Below, one piece after another: positions 8,047-16,115 of a DNA stretch of 64,000 nt (positions within the stretch are counted from its first letter, which is position 1; the number at the start of each line of letters is the position of its first letter). The translations under genes were made by a program, and so were the position numbers. The stretch is from CAZYVD01 sp964651045 (GTDB taxonomy: Bacteria; Zhuqueibacterota; QNDG01; DSAB01), in NCBI GenBank assembly GCA_964651045.1, contig CAZYVD010000003.1:25867-89866 (forward strand), given 5' to 3'. Under the pieces are notes generated by a model. The model searched no databases. It was not told the DNA's origin and was given only the letters and a program-made list of their open reading frames with translations.

Positions 8047-9251
8047 TTTTGAACTCTCCCTTTAATTTTTTCTGCGAAATTTCTTCCAAGGGCTTCGCCC
8101 TTTCTCAATAGATCCTGTGTTGGGCCTCCCTTGAACTCGATTGAATCAAGAACATTCCAGTCGAGATTTTCTATTATCTTTTTCATCTCTTTTAATGCAC
8201 CTCCACTCCAGCCGAAACTCCCAAAATATACAGCCGTTTTGTTTCGTATGTGTTTAAGTGCTGCCATCTGAAGTACAGATGCCACTGGGGGAAAGAGCTT
8301 TCCTTCGTAGGTTGGGCCACCTACAATAATACCAGATTTTGTCCACAGAGATGGGAGTATGTGGCTGACGTTCGTTCTTGTAACATCAAATATCTCAGGC
8401 TCAACACCTGCTTTGGCGGCCCCCTGTGCCACTGCATTCATGAGTGCTTCTGTATTGCCATACATTGAGCCGAAGATCAGGGTTATTCCAGGATCGCTCT
8501 TACCCGATTGACATTCTGCCCACCTTTTATATAACTCTACAATCCTCCCAGGGTTTTTTCTCCATATCAGTCCATGTGAAGGCGCAATGATTTTAATCTC
8601 AAGCTCCCTTAATCTTTCTATGGCCTTGAGTACTGGACCACTAAAGGTTGCAACGATGTTGGAGTAGTACCGGAGAGCCTCCCTTTCAAAAAGAGCTAAA
8701 TTTTTACATTCATCTTCAAAGATTGTTCCGCTGAAGGCCCCATAACCACCGAATGCATCGCAAGAGAAGAGAATTTTTTCTGTGGTTTCATATGTAACCA
8801 TGGTCTCTGGCCAGTGGATAAATGGAGTTTGAAAAAACTGCAGCTTCTTTCGACCCAATGATAGGATATCTCCATCTGCTACAACCTGAACATTGCTGTC
8901 TATTCCATAGTACTGACTCATCATTTTTTTCATTTTTTCTGTACCCAGAATAGTTGCATTTGGAACAATCCTTTTAATTGTAGGAATGATGCCAGTATGA
9001 TCAGGCTCCATATGATTTATTATGATGTAGTCGATATCAGACAGAGATATCAACTCATCGACCTTGCTGAAAAATTCTTCTGACTTTGTGCTGCCAACAA
9101 GGTCTATTAAGGCCTTTTTTTCATCCATAATTAGATAGCAGTTATATGTAACTCCAAATTCATCTATTGGCCAAATACCTTCAAAAAGCTCTGTTTTTCT
9201 GTCGTTTACTCCAATCCAGTAAACATCCGGTCTTATTTTGATTGTACTCAT
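8043..9251 (-). CDS. fprA: Flavodiiron protein (A-type flavoprotein, O2/NO reductase)
   Basis: Cytoplasmic 402-residue flavodiiron protein that reduces O2 to water (or NO to N2O) with electrons from rubredoxin. The N-terminal metallo-beta-lactamase domain (residues about 30-245) has the diiron motif His80-x-Glu82-x-Asp84-His85 followed by later ligands in FSCDAFGGYGAF and APSHGLIW. The C-terminal flavodoxin domain begins around residue 255 with the FMN-phosphate loop GSMYGNTEALM and has GGPTYEGKLFPP. A rubredoxin gene lies immediately upstream and a PAS gene overlaps its end. This is the classical rubredoxin-to-flavodiiron oxygen-scavenging pair of anaerobes. O2 versus NO preference cannot be read from sequence. 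Confidence 0.95.
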   Translation of the reverse strand: MSTIKIRPDVYWIGVNDRKTELFEGIWPIDEFGVTYNCYLIMDEKKALIDLVGSTKSEEFFSKVDELISLSDIDYIIINHMEPDHTGIIPTIKRIVPNATILGTEKMKKMMSQYYGIDSNVQVVADGDILSLGRKKLQFFQTPFIHWPETMVTYETTEKILFSCDAFGGYGAFSGTIFEDECKNLALFEREALRYYSNIVATFSGPVLKAIERLRELEIKIIAPSHGLIWRKNPGRIVELYKRWAECQSGKSDPGITLIFGSMYGNTEALMNAVAQGAAKAGVEPEIFDVTRTNVSHILPSLWTKSGIIVGGPTYEGKLFPPVASVLQMAALKHIRNKTAVYFGSFGWSGGALKEMKKIIENLDWNVLDSIEFKGGPTQDLLRKGEALGRNFAEKIKGRVQK

Positions 9252-9285
9252 TCAGTCCTCTATTTAAAAAATCTTCTATCCTCGA

Positions 9286-9444
9286 TTACATCTTTGAGAA
9301 CATCTCTTTTCCTGCACCACATTCCGGGCAGACCCAGTCGTCTGGAAGATCCTCGAACGACGTTCCAGAATTTATTCCATTATCAGGATCTCCCTTTGCT
9401 GGATCATATATCCATCCGCATACGTCGCAAATCCATTTCCCCAT
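9286..9444 (-). CDS. rub: Rubredoxin
   Basis: Small electron carrier of 52 residues. One iron is held by Cys6-x2-Cys9 (CDVC) and Cys39-x2-Cys42 (CPEC), and the typical YDPAKGDPDNGI and LPDDWVCP segments are present. AAGGAGG stands seven bases before the chosen ATG at 9444. It is encoded 34 bases upstream of the flavodiiron protein, which it would reduce. It could also feed the several rubrerythrin-like proteins of the run that lack their own rubredoxin domain. It is a complete, ordinary rubredoxin with no truncation. Confidence 0.96.
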   Translation of the reverse strand: MGKWICDVCGWIYDPAKGDPDNGINSGTSFEDLPDDWVCPECGAGKEMFSKM

Positions 9445-9467
9445 TTCATGCCTCCTTGGTATTTAAT

Positions 9468-9947
9468 TTAAAGTGTTCTTTTTATTTCTGCAAGTCTATA
9501 AATGTGTTTCTTCTCCTCGCCAATTATCCGCTCTACAACATCTCTATTCACATCTTTAACGATCTCTTTAATCTGGTAGAAAAAAAGTAGTGTATCTTTT
9601 TCAAATTTAATTGCAAAATCTACCGCCTCCTTTTCTTCATCGACACTTGATGAAAGATTGATATTCTTGTCCGCGCCTATAAAGAGGCTCGAGTCTATCA
9701 TTGCCTCAATGTAGAGCTCGACATCTTTCCAGTCCACAGGAAGGCCCTGGCTGCTTTCTGCTATGGCATCTGTCAATCCTGAGTAGATCTCTTTGTGTTT
9801 GAGTTCTTCTTTCGCAAGATAGTCGAACAGGGATTTAAGCTCTTTTGTTTTGGCCTCATCTCTTGCCTGAGAGTAGAGTTTATATCCCGCATCCTCTGTT
9901 TTTATGGCCATTTTTATTATCTCTTCTCCTGAGAATACAGTACTCAT
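9468..9947 (-). CDS. Rubrerythrin-like ferritin-superfamily protein
   Basis: Predicted diiron four-helix protein of 159 residues. Ligands: Glu in IKTEDAGYKLY, ExxH in KEELKHKEIY, Glu in KFEKDTLLFF, ExxH in GEEKKHIYRL. The layout is very like the protein at 6083-6553 (both have an FEK-T-LFF helix 3), pointing to duplication. It has no rubredoxin tail, but a free rubredoxin gene follows 23 bases later. It lies 17 bases downstream of the phosphatase fusion. Peroxide reduction is the most likely function. Confidence 0.8.
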   Translation of the reverse strand: MSTVFSGEEIIKMAIKTEDAGYKLYSQARDEAKTKELKSLFDYLAKEELKHKEIYSGLTDAIAESSQGLPVDWKDVELYIEAMIDSSLFIGADKNINLSSSVDEEKEAVDFAIKFEKDTLLFFYQIKEIVKDVNRDVVERIIGEEKKHIYRLAEIKRTL

Positions 9948-9964
9948 TTTTTCCTCATGTTTTG

Positions 9965-10993
9965 TTAGATTTTGATTTCCGATCCATCATTCCCATCTTT
10001 ATCGGGGAGAATCTTCACGACTGTGAGTGAAAAATCGTCTCTTAAAGGCTCGCCTCCAACATGAATCCTGAGAGAGTCGAATATGCTTTTAATTATCTCC
10101 CTGGATGATAGATTACGCGACTCCCTCACAGAACGGATCAGGCCCTCCTCCCCGAACATCTCTTCACCTCTACTGTATGTCTCTGTAATACCATCTGAGA
10201 AGATTACAATAACATCTCCCTCATCCAATGAATGAGATTCTGTTGAGTAGCCGATCTCCCTTTCTGCTCCTATTAGAAGATCTGTAGCATCAGGATCGTA
10301 CAGGACAGAATCGCCTCTTATTAGAATCGGTGGATTGTGACCTGCTGATGTGTATTCCATCCTCATCCCTTGAGTGTCGATAACAGAATACAGTGCTGTA
10401 ATGAAGCGACCAGCTCTCCTGCACTCCTCAAAGAGGTTCAGGTTTATATGAGAGATCAGAAGAGCTGGATTGGAAACATCTCTGCCTGAGCTGCTATCAC
10501 GGCTCGATTCCAAAAATTTACCAACATGCTCTCGCATTTTTGATTTTAATTCTGAGGCCTCGATTCCATGACCCATCACATCGAACAGGAGTATGCCAAG
10601 GGCAGGCTCTTTCGATCTTCTATTAAGGATTACAGTATCGAGGTAATCACCACCTAAAAGTTCTGTAGGAAGTGAGACTGCGGCAATATCTACCTTATTT
10701 GTAGATTTAATTGTCTTAAAGTCTATACTGTCAGGGATTTGATATTTGACAGAGTCCTTCCTCAGAAAATCTTTATCACTACTGCCCTGAAGAAGAGAAT
10801 CGAGTCGTTCGATCTCACCAGTTAGAAAGTATCTGTGCTTTCTCTCCTCTTCCGCAAGCTGGCTGAAGAGAGATGTTATTTCAGGTATAGAGGAGTCTTT
10901 GCCCTTTTTTATATAGTAGTTAAATGCGGCAGTCTCCTTTTTAAGTGCCCTTTTGAGAATGTCTATTATAACAGTCTTGTATTTGTAACTCAT
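9965..10993 (-). CDS. Ferritin-like half-bundle fused to SpoIIE/PP2C phosphatase
   Basis: Two-domain protein of 342 residues. Residues about 8-68 form two helices with a diiron half-site: Glu20 (KKETAAFNYY) and Glu50-x-x-His53 (EERKH), the same signature as helices 1-2 of the rubrerythrin-like neighbours. Residues about 95-330 are a SpoIIE/RsbU-type PP2C phosphatase with the metal Asp residues Asp116 (GGDYLD), Asp138 (FDVMGHG), Asp267 (FSDGITE) and Asp319/320 (RDDFSL). There is no kinase, transmembrane or classical sensor domain. Two such halves would have to dimerise to complete a four-helix diiron site, as known for encapsulated ferritins. I infer that iron or redox state controls dephosphorylation of a serine/threonine target, perhaps an anti-sigma antagonist encoded elsewhere. 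It lies 13 bases after peroxiredoxin. Confidence 0.85.
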   Translation of the reverse strand: MSYKYKTVIIDILKRALKKETAAFNYYIKKGKDSSIPEITSLFSQLAEEERKHRYFLTGEIERLDSLLQGSSDKDFLRKDSVKYQIPDSIDFKTIKSTNKVDIAAVSLPTELLGGDYLDTVILNRRSKEPALGILLFDVMGHGIEASELKSKMREHVGKFLESSRDSSSGRDVSNPALLISHINLNLFEECRRAGRFITALYSVIDTQGMRMEYTSAGHNPPILIRGDSVLYDPDATDLLIGAEREIGYSTESHSLDEGDVIVIFSDGITETYSRGEEMFGEEGLIRSVRESRNLSSREIIKSIFDSLRIHVGGEPLRDDFSLTVVKILPDKDGNDGSEIKI

Positions 10994-11006
10994 AAATAAT
11001 TTACTT

Positions 11007-11654
11007 TTATCTTAATGGTTTATGACAGAACCACCAGTCGTAGCAATCGTACTTTTTCAATCTCTCGGCTGCACTCTTTTCGTCTGAGGGTGGCGGAACT
11101 ATCACACGGTCTCCGATCAGCTCGTTTTCGGGCCATCCTGCTGGAATCGCTCCCTGCTCATCAGATATCTGTAGTGCCTTTACTGCACGAACAACCTCAT
11201 CGATGTTTCTTCCGATCTCCTGCGGATAATAAAGAATCACTCTGACAATTCCATCCGGGTCAACAATAAAGACGGCTCTAACAGTGTTTGTACCCTTACC
11301 CGGATGTAGCATGCCGAGCCTTGAAGCAATCTCATCATTGGCTGCGATTACCGGAAATTTAATTGTTACATCGAGATTTTCTTTTATCCATTGAATCCAT
11401 TTTATATGAGAGAAGACCTGATCAATAGACATTCCGATCAGCTTGCATCCGAGCTTTTGAAATTCATCATATCTTTTTTGAAATGCAACAAATTCTGTTG
11501 TACAGACTGGTGTAAAGTCTGCCGGATGGCTGAAAAGCACAAACCACGAGCCCTTCAGGTCTTCAGGAATTTTCATCGGCCCATGTGTTGTCTTTACCTC
11601 TAATTGAGGGAATCTATCTCCCAGAAGCGGCATATTGATTTTATTCTCTTCCAT
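11007..11654 (-). CDS. Peroxiredoxin (Prx6/archaeal-type)
   Basis: Thiol peroxidase of 215 residues that reduces hydrogen peroxide and organic peroxides. The peroxidatic Cys51 lies in the motif PADFTPVCTTEF, within a thioredoxin fold. The extended C-terminal arm, typical of the Prx6-like enzymes of archaea and anaerobes, ends with Cys204 and Cys210 (CYDWWFC), which in the well-studied archaeal homologues serve as extra, partly resolving cysteines. AGGAGG stands just before the ATG at 11654. It is flanked by the metal permease (26 bases) and the phosphatase fusion (13 bases). The electron donor is unknown. Confidence 0.94.
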   Translation of the reverse strand: MEENKINMPLLGDRFPQLEVKTTHGPMKIPEDLKGSWFVLFSHPADFTPVCTTEFVAFQKRYDEFQKLGCKLIGMSIDQVFSHIKWIQWIKENLDVTIKFPVIAANDEIASRLGMLHPGKGTNTVRAVFIVDPDGIVRVILYYPQEIGRNIDEVVRAVKALQISDEQGAIPAGWPENELIGDRVIVPPPSDEKSAAERLKKYDCYDWWFCHKPLR

Positions 11655-11680
11655 TTTTCCTCCTAAGAGTTTATTTACAA

Positions 11681-12901
11681 CTATTGTTTGCTTAATCTTT
11701 TTGGTGTATATCCTGTCTCTCTGATTGCGTTCTCAATATCTTCGAGCGGCAGGTCTCCATCCACACCTACAGTCTTTGATTCTATATCGACTACTACCCT
11801 GCTTACTCCATCTGTATTGTTTAACTTGTTCTCAATAGTGGTCTTGCAGTGTTTGCACTTAAGGTCCGGAACCAGCAGAGTGTGTTTTGTTGGCACTGCT
11901 CTTTCCCTTGATCTTAACATACCAACGATTATGAGAAAAAGCAAAGCTATACCTGATAGAAGCCTGAGTACTATAGGAAGGTTTCCCCCATGAGGAGAAA
12001 TAAGATTCTGATTTCCACCCAGAAGATTCCATGTTAGATTCATGATCCATCCAAGTAAGATCGAGACCGCTATGATCGAACCAAGATAGAGGTAAAATGC
12101 CTTCTTTCCGAGTTTTGATCTTACAAATGACAGAGTAACAGTATTGGTTGCTGGTCCTGCGATGAGAAAGACCAGCGCTGCACCGGGCGAGAACCCCTTT
12201 TGAATGAGTGCAGCTGCTATTGGAATGGAACCTGTGGCACAAACATAAAGTGGAATGGCCAGAATCAACATTACAATAAAATGCAGAAATGGATAGGGAA
12301 GAAATTTTTCGAACAGGTTGTTTGGTATTGCTGCGGTGAGTATTCCTCCTATGAGGACACCAATAACGAGCCATTTACCTATGTCCGCTGTAAGTTCTAA
12401 AAATCCGTATCGAAATACCTCTTTGATTTTAAGATGTTGAGACTGACGTGGATGATCGTGTTCATCCTCTTTCTTTTTGATTTTTTCAGGGTTGAAAATT
12501 CTGTTTAAGAGTCCGATCGTGATTCCCGAGAAAAACGCTGCCAGCGGCCTGAAGATTGTAAAGAGCGGTCCCATGAGTGAGTATGTGGCAAGGATTGAGT
12601 CCACCCCAGTAGTAGGAGTGGAGACAAGAAAGCTCAAGGTCGAACTCCTGCTTGCTCCCTCTTTTTTTAATGAGGCCGCAACGGGTATGACTCCACAGGA
12701 ACATACAGGAAGTGGTATTCCGAAAATCGTAGCCTTAAGTATTGAGGCAAAACCAGTACCACCAAGATGACGCGATATGAATGCCGGACCGAGATAGGCA
12801 TGGAGGATTCCTGCCACAAACATTCCAAGAAGAAGATACGGAGACATGGCTGTCCAAAGATTTATTGATTCTTTTATTATATTTATTAATAAATCAATCA
12901 T
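11681..12901 (-). CDS. SO_0444/YraQ-type permease with C-terminal HMA domain
   Basis: Inner-membrane permease of 406 residues. About eight hydrophobic segments are visible, with two family repeats: GIPLPVCSCGVIPVAASL near residue 60 and VCATGSIPIAAALIQKGF near residue 220, each followed by a conserved serine- or glycine-rich stretch. The last 65 residues form a heavy-metal-associated domain (VPDLKCKHCKTTIE) with a CxxC metal site, in which the usual MxCxxC start is KCKHC. Proteins of this design are described as Cu/Zn efflux permeases. Next to peroxiredoxin and ferritins it would export a metal that worsens oxidative stress. AAAGGA precedes the start. Which metal is moved is unknown. Confidence 0.85.
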   Translation of the reverse strand: MIDLLINIIKESINLWTAMSPYLLLGMFVAGILHAYLGPAFISRHLGGTGFASILKATIFGIPLPVCSCGVIPVAASLKKEGASRSSTLSFLVSTPTTGVDSILATYSLMGPLFTIFRPLAAFFSGITIGLLNRIFNPEKIKKKEDEHDHPRQSQHLKIKEVFRYGFLELTADIGKWLVIGVLIGGILTAAIPNNLFEKFLPYPFLHFIVMLILAIPLYVCATGSIPIAAALIQKGFSPGAALVFLIAGPATNTVTLSFVRSKLGKKAFYLYLGSIIAVSILLGWIMNLTWNLLGGNQNLISPHGGNLPIVLRLLSGIALLFLIIVGMLRSRERAVPTKHTLLVPDLKCKHCKTTIENKLNNTDGVSRVVVDIESKTVGVDGDLPLEDIENAIRETGYTPKRLSKQ

Positions 12902-12913
12902 GTTAAAATCCTT

Positions 12914-13699
12914 TCAATTTAACTCTACCATGCTGTATCTGCATAGCGAAAAATCATATTTTACCGGATCTTCAGGACATGACTCTGCAAGTTTTTCTGT
13001 AATCTGCTCTGCCATTTTCCAATCACCACAACTGCGTGATGTCATACCTAAATATCGAGCTGCCCTGATTATGTGGACATCGAGGGGTATAATCAATATC
13101 TCTGGTGACAGATCTTCCCAGACCCCAAGATCGATTCCATCCTTTTTTCTGATCATCCATCTCAAATAGAGATTAAGCCTCTTGCATGCACTGCCATTTT
13201 TCGGCGATGGCAGAAGATATTCAAAATATCTCTGTTTTTTAATCTCTTTGCAGGGCGCATACTCTTTTAATTTATTGGAAAAGGATGTTAGGGCCTCTTT
13301 AAGTGTACCTCTCTTCTGCAGGAGCAGTCTAAAAAGATTGCCAACAGTTCCATGTTGTAAAATTGCATGTTTTACAGACTCCATTAGAAGTGCCATGTCT
13401 TCTCCACTGTTAAAACGATGACGAAAATTCTTTAATAGATTCTTTTTCTCATCAAGAGTACTTTCCATGACAAAGCCAGATAGGTCGTCACCAGTAATGA
13501 TAAAGATACTATTGAGCGATCTGATGATATTGTTTATACGGCCATATGCAAGCGAGGATGAAATGAGTCCTGCAATCTCCTGGTCTCTCTTTTCATCAAA
13601 TCGTCTTACACATGATATAGGGTCGTTATCAATATAAAGGGTGGAGTGGTATCTGGTATAAATAGATTCGAGTCTCTTTTTAAGATTATTATGTTTCAT
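12914..13699 (-). CDS. DUF2400 / TIGR02757 family protein
   Basis: Protein of 261 residues belonging to a conserved family of unknown function found mainly in Bacteroidota and relatives. The recognised N-terminal segment has DPISCVRRFDEKRDQEIAGLISSSLAYGR, abridged here to its key parts DPISCVRRF and SSLAYGR. The central part has KRLNLYLRWMIRKKDG, and the end has DVHIIRAARYLGMTSR and CPEDPVKYDFSLCR. The DVH-xxR-AARxLG region recalls helix-hairpin-helix DNA glycosylases, so a DNA-related role is possible but unproven. The family is often encoded alone. Here it lies 14 bases after the glutamate dehydrogenase and 12 bases before the permease, inside the oxidative-stress run. A weak ribosome site precedes the ATG. 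Confidence 0.75.
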   Translation of the reverse strand: MKHNNLKKRLESIYTRYHSTLYIDNDPISCVRRFDEKRDQEIAGLISSSLAYGRINNIIRSLNSIFIITGDDLSGFVMESTLDEKKNLLKNFRHRFNSGEDMALLMESVKHAILQHGTVGNLFRLLLQKRGTLKEALTSFSNKLKEYAPCKEIKKQRYFEYLLPSPKNGSACKRLNLYLRWMIRKKDGIDLGVWEDLSPEILIIPLDVHIIRAARYLGMTSRSCGDWKMAEQITEKLAESCPEDPVKYDFSLCRYSMVELN

Positions 13700-13713
13700 T
13701 TGATTTTTTTAAT

Positions 13714-15043
13714 CTATGGAAATATGCCTCTTTCTGTATAGACCTTCTGGAGCCTCTTCAGGGCTACGATATATGCTGCACTTCTGAGATCCACATCGTA
13801 GCTTTTAGATGTCTCAAGAACCCTGTCGAATGCACTGACTATAATTCTCTTAAATTTTGAATCTACTTCATCCAATTCCCAAAACTCACTCCTCTTATTC
13901 TGGAGCCATTCAAAGTAACTTACAATTACACCTCCTGCATTGCACAGTATGTCTGGAATAATTTCGATCCCTTTCTGATTTAGTATTTTGTCACCTTCTA
14001 TGTCTGTTGGACCATTGGCCGCCTCGGCAACAAGCTTCACATCTAGTTTTGGGGCGGTCTCGGCCGTGATCTGATTCTCGAGAGCTGCAGGAATAAATAT
14101 ATCTGTCTTTGTAGATAGAAATGTTTCATGGTCAATAGGTTCGGCTTCCGGATAACCAGATACTCCCCCCTTATTGCTCACATACTGGCTTAGTTTGTCC
14201 GGATCGATTCCCTTTTTATTTATTATAGAACCAGTGTGATCCTCGACCGCAATGAGCTTGATTCCGTATGGTTTAAGCAGTCTTGCGCACCACGAGCCGA
14301 CATTTCCAAAGCCCTGAAGTGTGTAAGTTGCATTCTGCAATTTAAAGTTTTTAACCTTTGCCCAGTGATCTATGATAAACACAACTCCCTGACCAGTGGC
14401 CTTGTCTCTTCCCTTGCTGCCTCCAAGCTCTACTGGTTTTCCTGTCACAACGTGAAGACTGCGCTGGCGTTCCTGTGGAGGTACTGTTGTAGAATAGGTA
14501 TCGAGCATCCATGCCATTATCTGAGGATTTGTATTTACATCCGGGGCAGGAACATCATAGTCAGGTCCAATATTGCATCCAAGCGCATATGTGAAACGAC
14601 GTGTAATTCTTTCGAGTTCAGATTTCGAGTATCTGTAAGGGTCGAACCGAACTCCGCCCTTTGCTCCTCCAAGCGGTATGTTTGAAAGGGCCGTTTTCCA
14701 TGTCATCAGTGTTGCAAGTGCGCGAACCTCATCGATATCCACCATAGTATGATACCTTATCCCACCCTTGAATGGTCCCAACCTATTTACTTGGTCTCGA
14801 TGTTTCGTCTTCAATGTCTTACCTTATCCCACCCTTGAATGGTCCCAACCAGTTGTTGTGCTGAACGCGATACCCAGTGAAAATCTCCACCCTGCCGTTA
14901 TCCATTTTCACAGGAAAATTGACAGTTATCTCATTCATTGTTTTTGAGAGAATGTTTCTTACATTTTTATTCAGATCCATTATATCGGCTGCGATATTAT
15001 ATTGAATGGATACATTCTCGTACATACTTTTCTTTGCTGCCAT
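13714..15043 (-). pseudogene. gdhA: Glutamate dehydrogenase, split by a 67-bp insertion
   Basis: NAD(P)-linked glutamate dehydrogenase broken into two frames. 15043-14819 encodes the first 74 residues, up to GPFKGGIR followed by a stop. 14814-13714 encodes the rest, again passing through GPFKGGIR before continuing into RYHTMVDIDEVR, the catalytic-lysine region PLGGAKGGVRF and the nucleotide-binding fold GFGNVGSW. A 31-bp segment occurs twice (14753-14783 and 14820-14850) around 36 unrelated bases. Removing 67 bp restores one uninterrupted frame of normal length (about 420 residues). TAGGAGGT precedes the ATG at 15043. The damage may be real and recent, since no other defect is seen, or it may be an assembly error; both are plausible on a scaffolded contig. 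The intact enzyme would interconvert glutamate and 2-oxoglutarate. Confidence 0.85.
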
Positions 15044-15063
15044 CTTACCTACCTCCTATTTTA

Positions 15064-15567
15064 CTAAAAGACTGCAAATTCTTTTCCTCTAAGTCCGCAA
15101 ACCGGGCAGTATTCTGGGGATGGAGACTCTGCAGTATATCCACAAGTTGTGCAGATATAGATTTTCCCGAGGTTTAAATCTTCTCCCTCTCTTAAAGAGT
15201 GTTTTGCCTTTATGTACATTGCAGAATGGATTCTTTCGGATTCGATTGCAAAGTGTATGGACCTGACTGCATCTTTCTCGTTTTGTAATTTTGCCACTGC
15301 ATCATAACCAGGATACATCTCTTCTACTTCAAAGTTTTCTCCATCTATGGCATTCTGAACATTTTCTTCTGTGGTTCCAATTTCTTCGAGTGTTTTCAGA
15401 TGATTTAGAGCATGAACCTGTTCTGCAAAGCTGATTGCCCTGAAAAGTCTTGCAATGTTGGGTTTGTTCTCTATTTCTGCCTGCCGGGCAAATGCAATAT
15501 ACTTTATGTGGGCAATACATTCGCCAATAAAGGCCTGTTCCATGTTTTTAGTCGTCATTTTTTTCAT
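15064..15567 (-). CDS. rbr: Rubrerythrin
   Basis: Peroxide-reducing rubrerythrin of 167 residues with both standard domains. Residues about 5-130 form the diiron four-helix domain, with a first-helix Glu in FIGECIAHIKY, ExxH in SFAEQVHALNH, and third- and fourth-helix ligands in MYPGYDAVAKLQNE and SERIHSAMY. Residues about 135-167 form the rubredoxin domain, with CTTCG and CPVCG. NADH-linked reductants deliver electrons to the Cys4 iron and on to the diiron site, which turns H2O2 into water. It is the first gene after the Fur/PerR-type regulator, the usual place for a peroxide-controlled target. An in-frame ATG nine bases further in is an alternative start; no clear Shine-Dalgarno decides between them. 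Confidence 0.96.
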   Translation of the reverse strand: MKKMTTKNMEQAFIGECIAHIKYIAFARQAEIENKPNIARLFRAISFAEQVHALNHLKTLEEIGTTEENVQNAIDGENFEVEEMYPGYDAVAKLQNEKDAVRSIHFAIESERIHSAMYIKAKHSLREGEDLNLGKIYICTTCGYTAESPSPEYCPVCGLRGKEFAVF

Positions 15568-15619
15568 TTTAATATTTCTTTTTTTTTGTTTTACTTAAGA
15601 TTTTTTAGGCCGGCGCAGA

Positions 15620-16054
15620 TTAATCTCTACCCGCCCCGCTCTTTTTATTAATTCTTTCCTTCTCTTTTTCCTGGCATTTACTGCAAATCCCCGTAAAATC
15701 CAGATGGTGCGACAGTACTATATAACCAGACAATTTGGCTACTTCCTCGGTGCATACGACCGATGTAACTATTGGAACATCGTCTATCCTACCGCATTCG
15801 ATGCATCTTATGTGGTAGTGAAGGCGAACATCGCCATCATAACGTATGATTCCCTTGCAAATTGTACACTCCCTGATTTTGCCCTCCTCCTTGAGAAGGT
15901 TGAGGTTTCTATAAACCGTGGCCTTGCTGATTTTTGGCATCTCTTTCCGCGCCTGATCATAAACCCAGTCGGCAGTAGGATGAGATTTTGTTGATCTTAG
16001 TATCCTGAGGATCAGGTCTCTCTGTTTGCTTGATTTTATTATTCTCTTTGACAA
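15620..16054 (-). CDS. perR: Fur-family peroxide regulator (PerR-like)
   Basis: Metal-dependent DNA-binding repressor of 144 residues. The winged-helix N-terminus has the recognition segment KISKATVYRNLNLLKEEG. The regulatory-metal region has RYDGDVRLHYHIRCIECGRIDDV. The structural-zinc site is built from two CxxC pairs (CIEC and CSKC). The C-terminal domain has SHHLDFTGIC. Because it heads a run of peroxide- and iron-related genes, PerR is more likely than Fur, though the family cannot be split from sequence alone. The start is TTG at 16054; no ATG is available in frame, and GGG a few bases upstream is a weak ribosome site. A perfect palindrome lies 16 bases upstream, suggesting autoregulation. 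Confidence 0.88.
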   Translation of the reverse strand: MSKRIIKSSKQRDLILRILRSTKSHPTADWVYDQARKEMPKISKATVYRNLNLLKEEGKIRECTICKGIIRYDGDVRLHYHIRCIECGRIDDVPIVTSVVCTEEVAKLSGYIVLSHHLDFTGICSKCQEKEKERINKKSGAGRD

Positions 16055-16065
16055 AATATACCCAT

Positions 16066-16115
16066 AATAATAATAGGAACTATTATCAATTTAATATAAT
16101 AAATGATAATGTCAA
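16066..16115 (-). promoter_or_regulatory. Promoter and candidate PerR/Fur operator of the oxidative-stress operon
   Basis: Reading on the minus strand, a consensus TTGACA (16110-16115) is followed after 16 bases by TAAATT as a possible -10. Downstream lies the perfect inverted repeat ATAATAG-GAA-CTATTAT (16070-16086), AT-rich like Fur/PerR boxes although its 7-3-7 spacing differs from the classical 7-1-7. TGATAAT (16104-16110) and ATTATCA (16082-16088) match Fur-box half-sites but in everted order. The position between promoter and start codon suits repression. Confidence 0.5.

Noticed and set aside
14753..14850. 31-bp repeat, 36-bp unique segment, 31-bp repeat looks like one CRISPR repeat-spacer unit
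   Set aside because: The repeat is coding sequence of glutamate dehydrogenase, only two copies exist and no cas gene is near.
14753..15043. Programmed frameshift joining the two glutamate dehydrogenase frames
   Set aside because: The frames are separated by a 67-bp duplication with filler, not by a slippery site; ribosomal shifting would not restore the protein.
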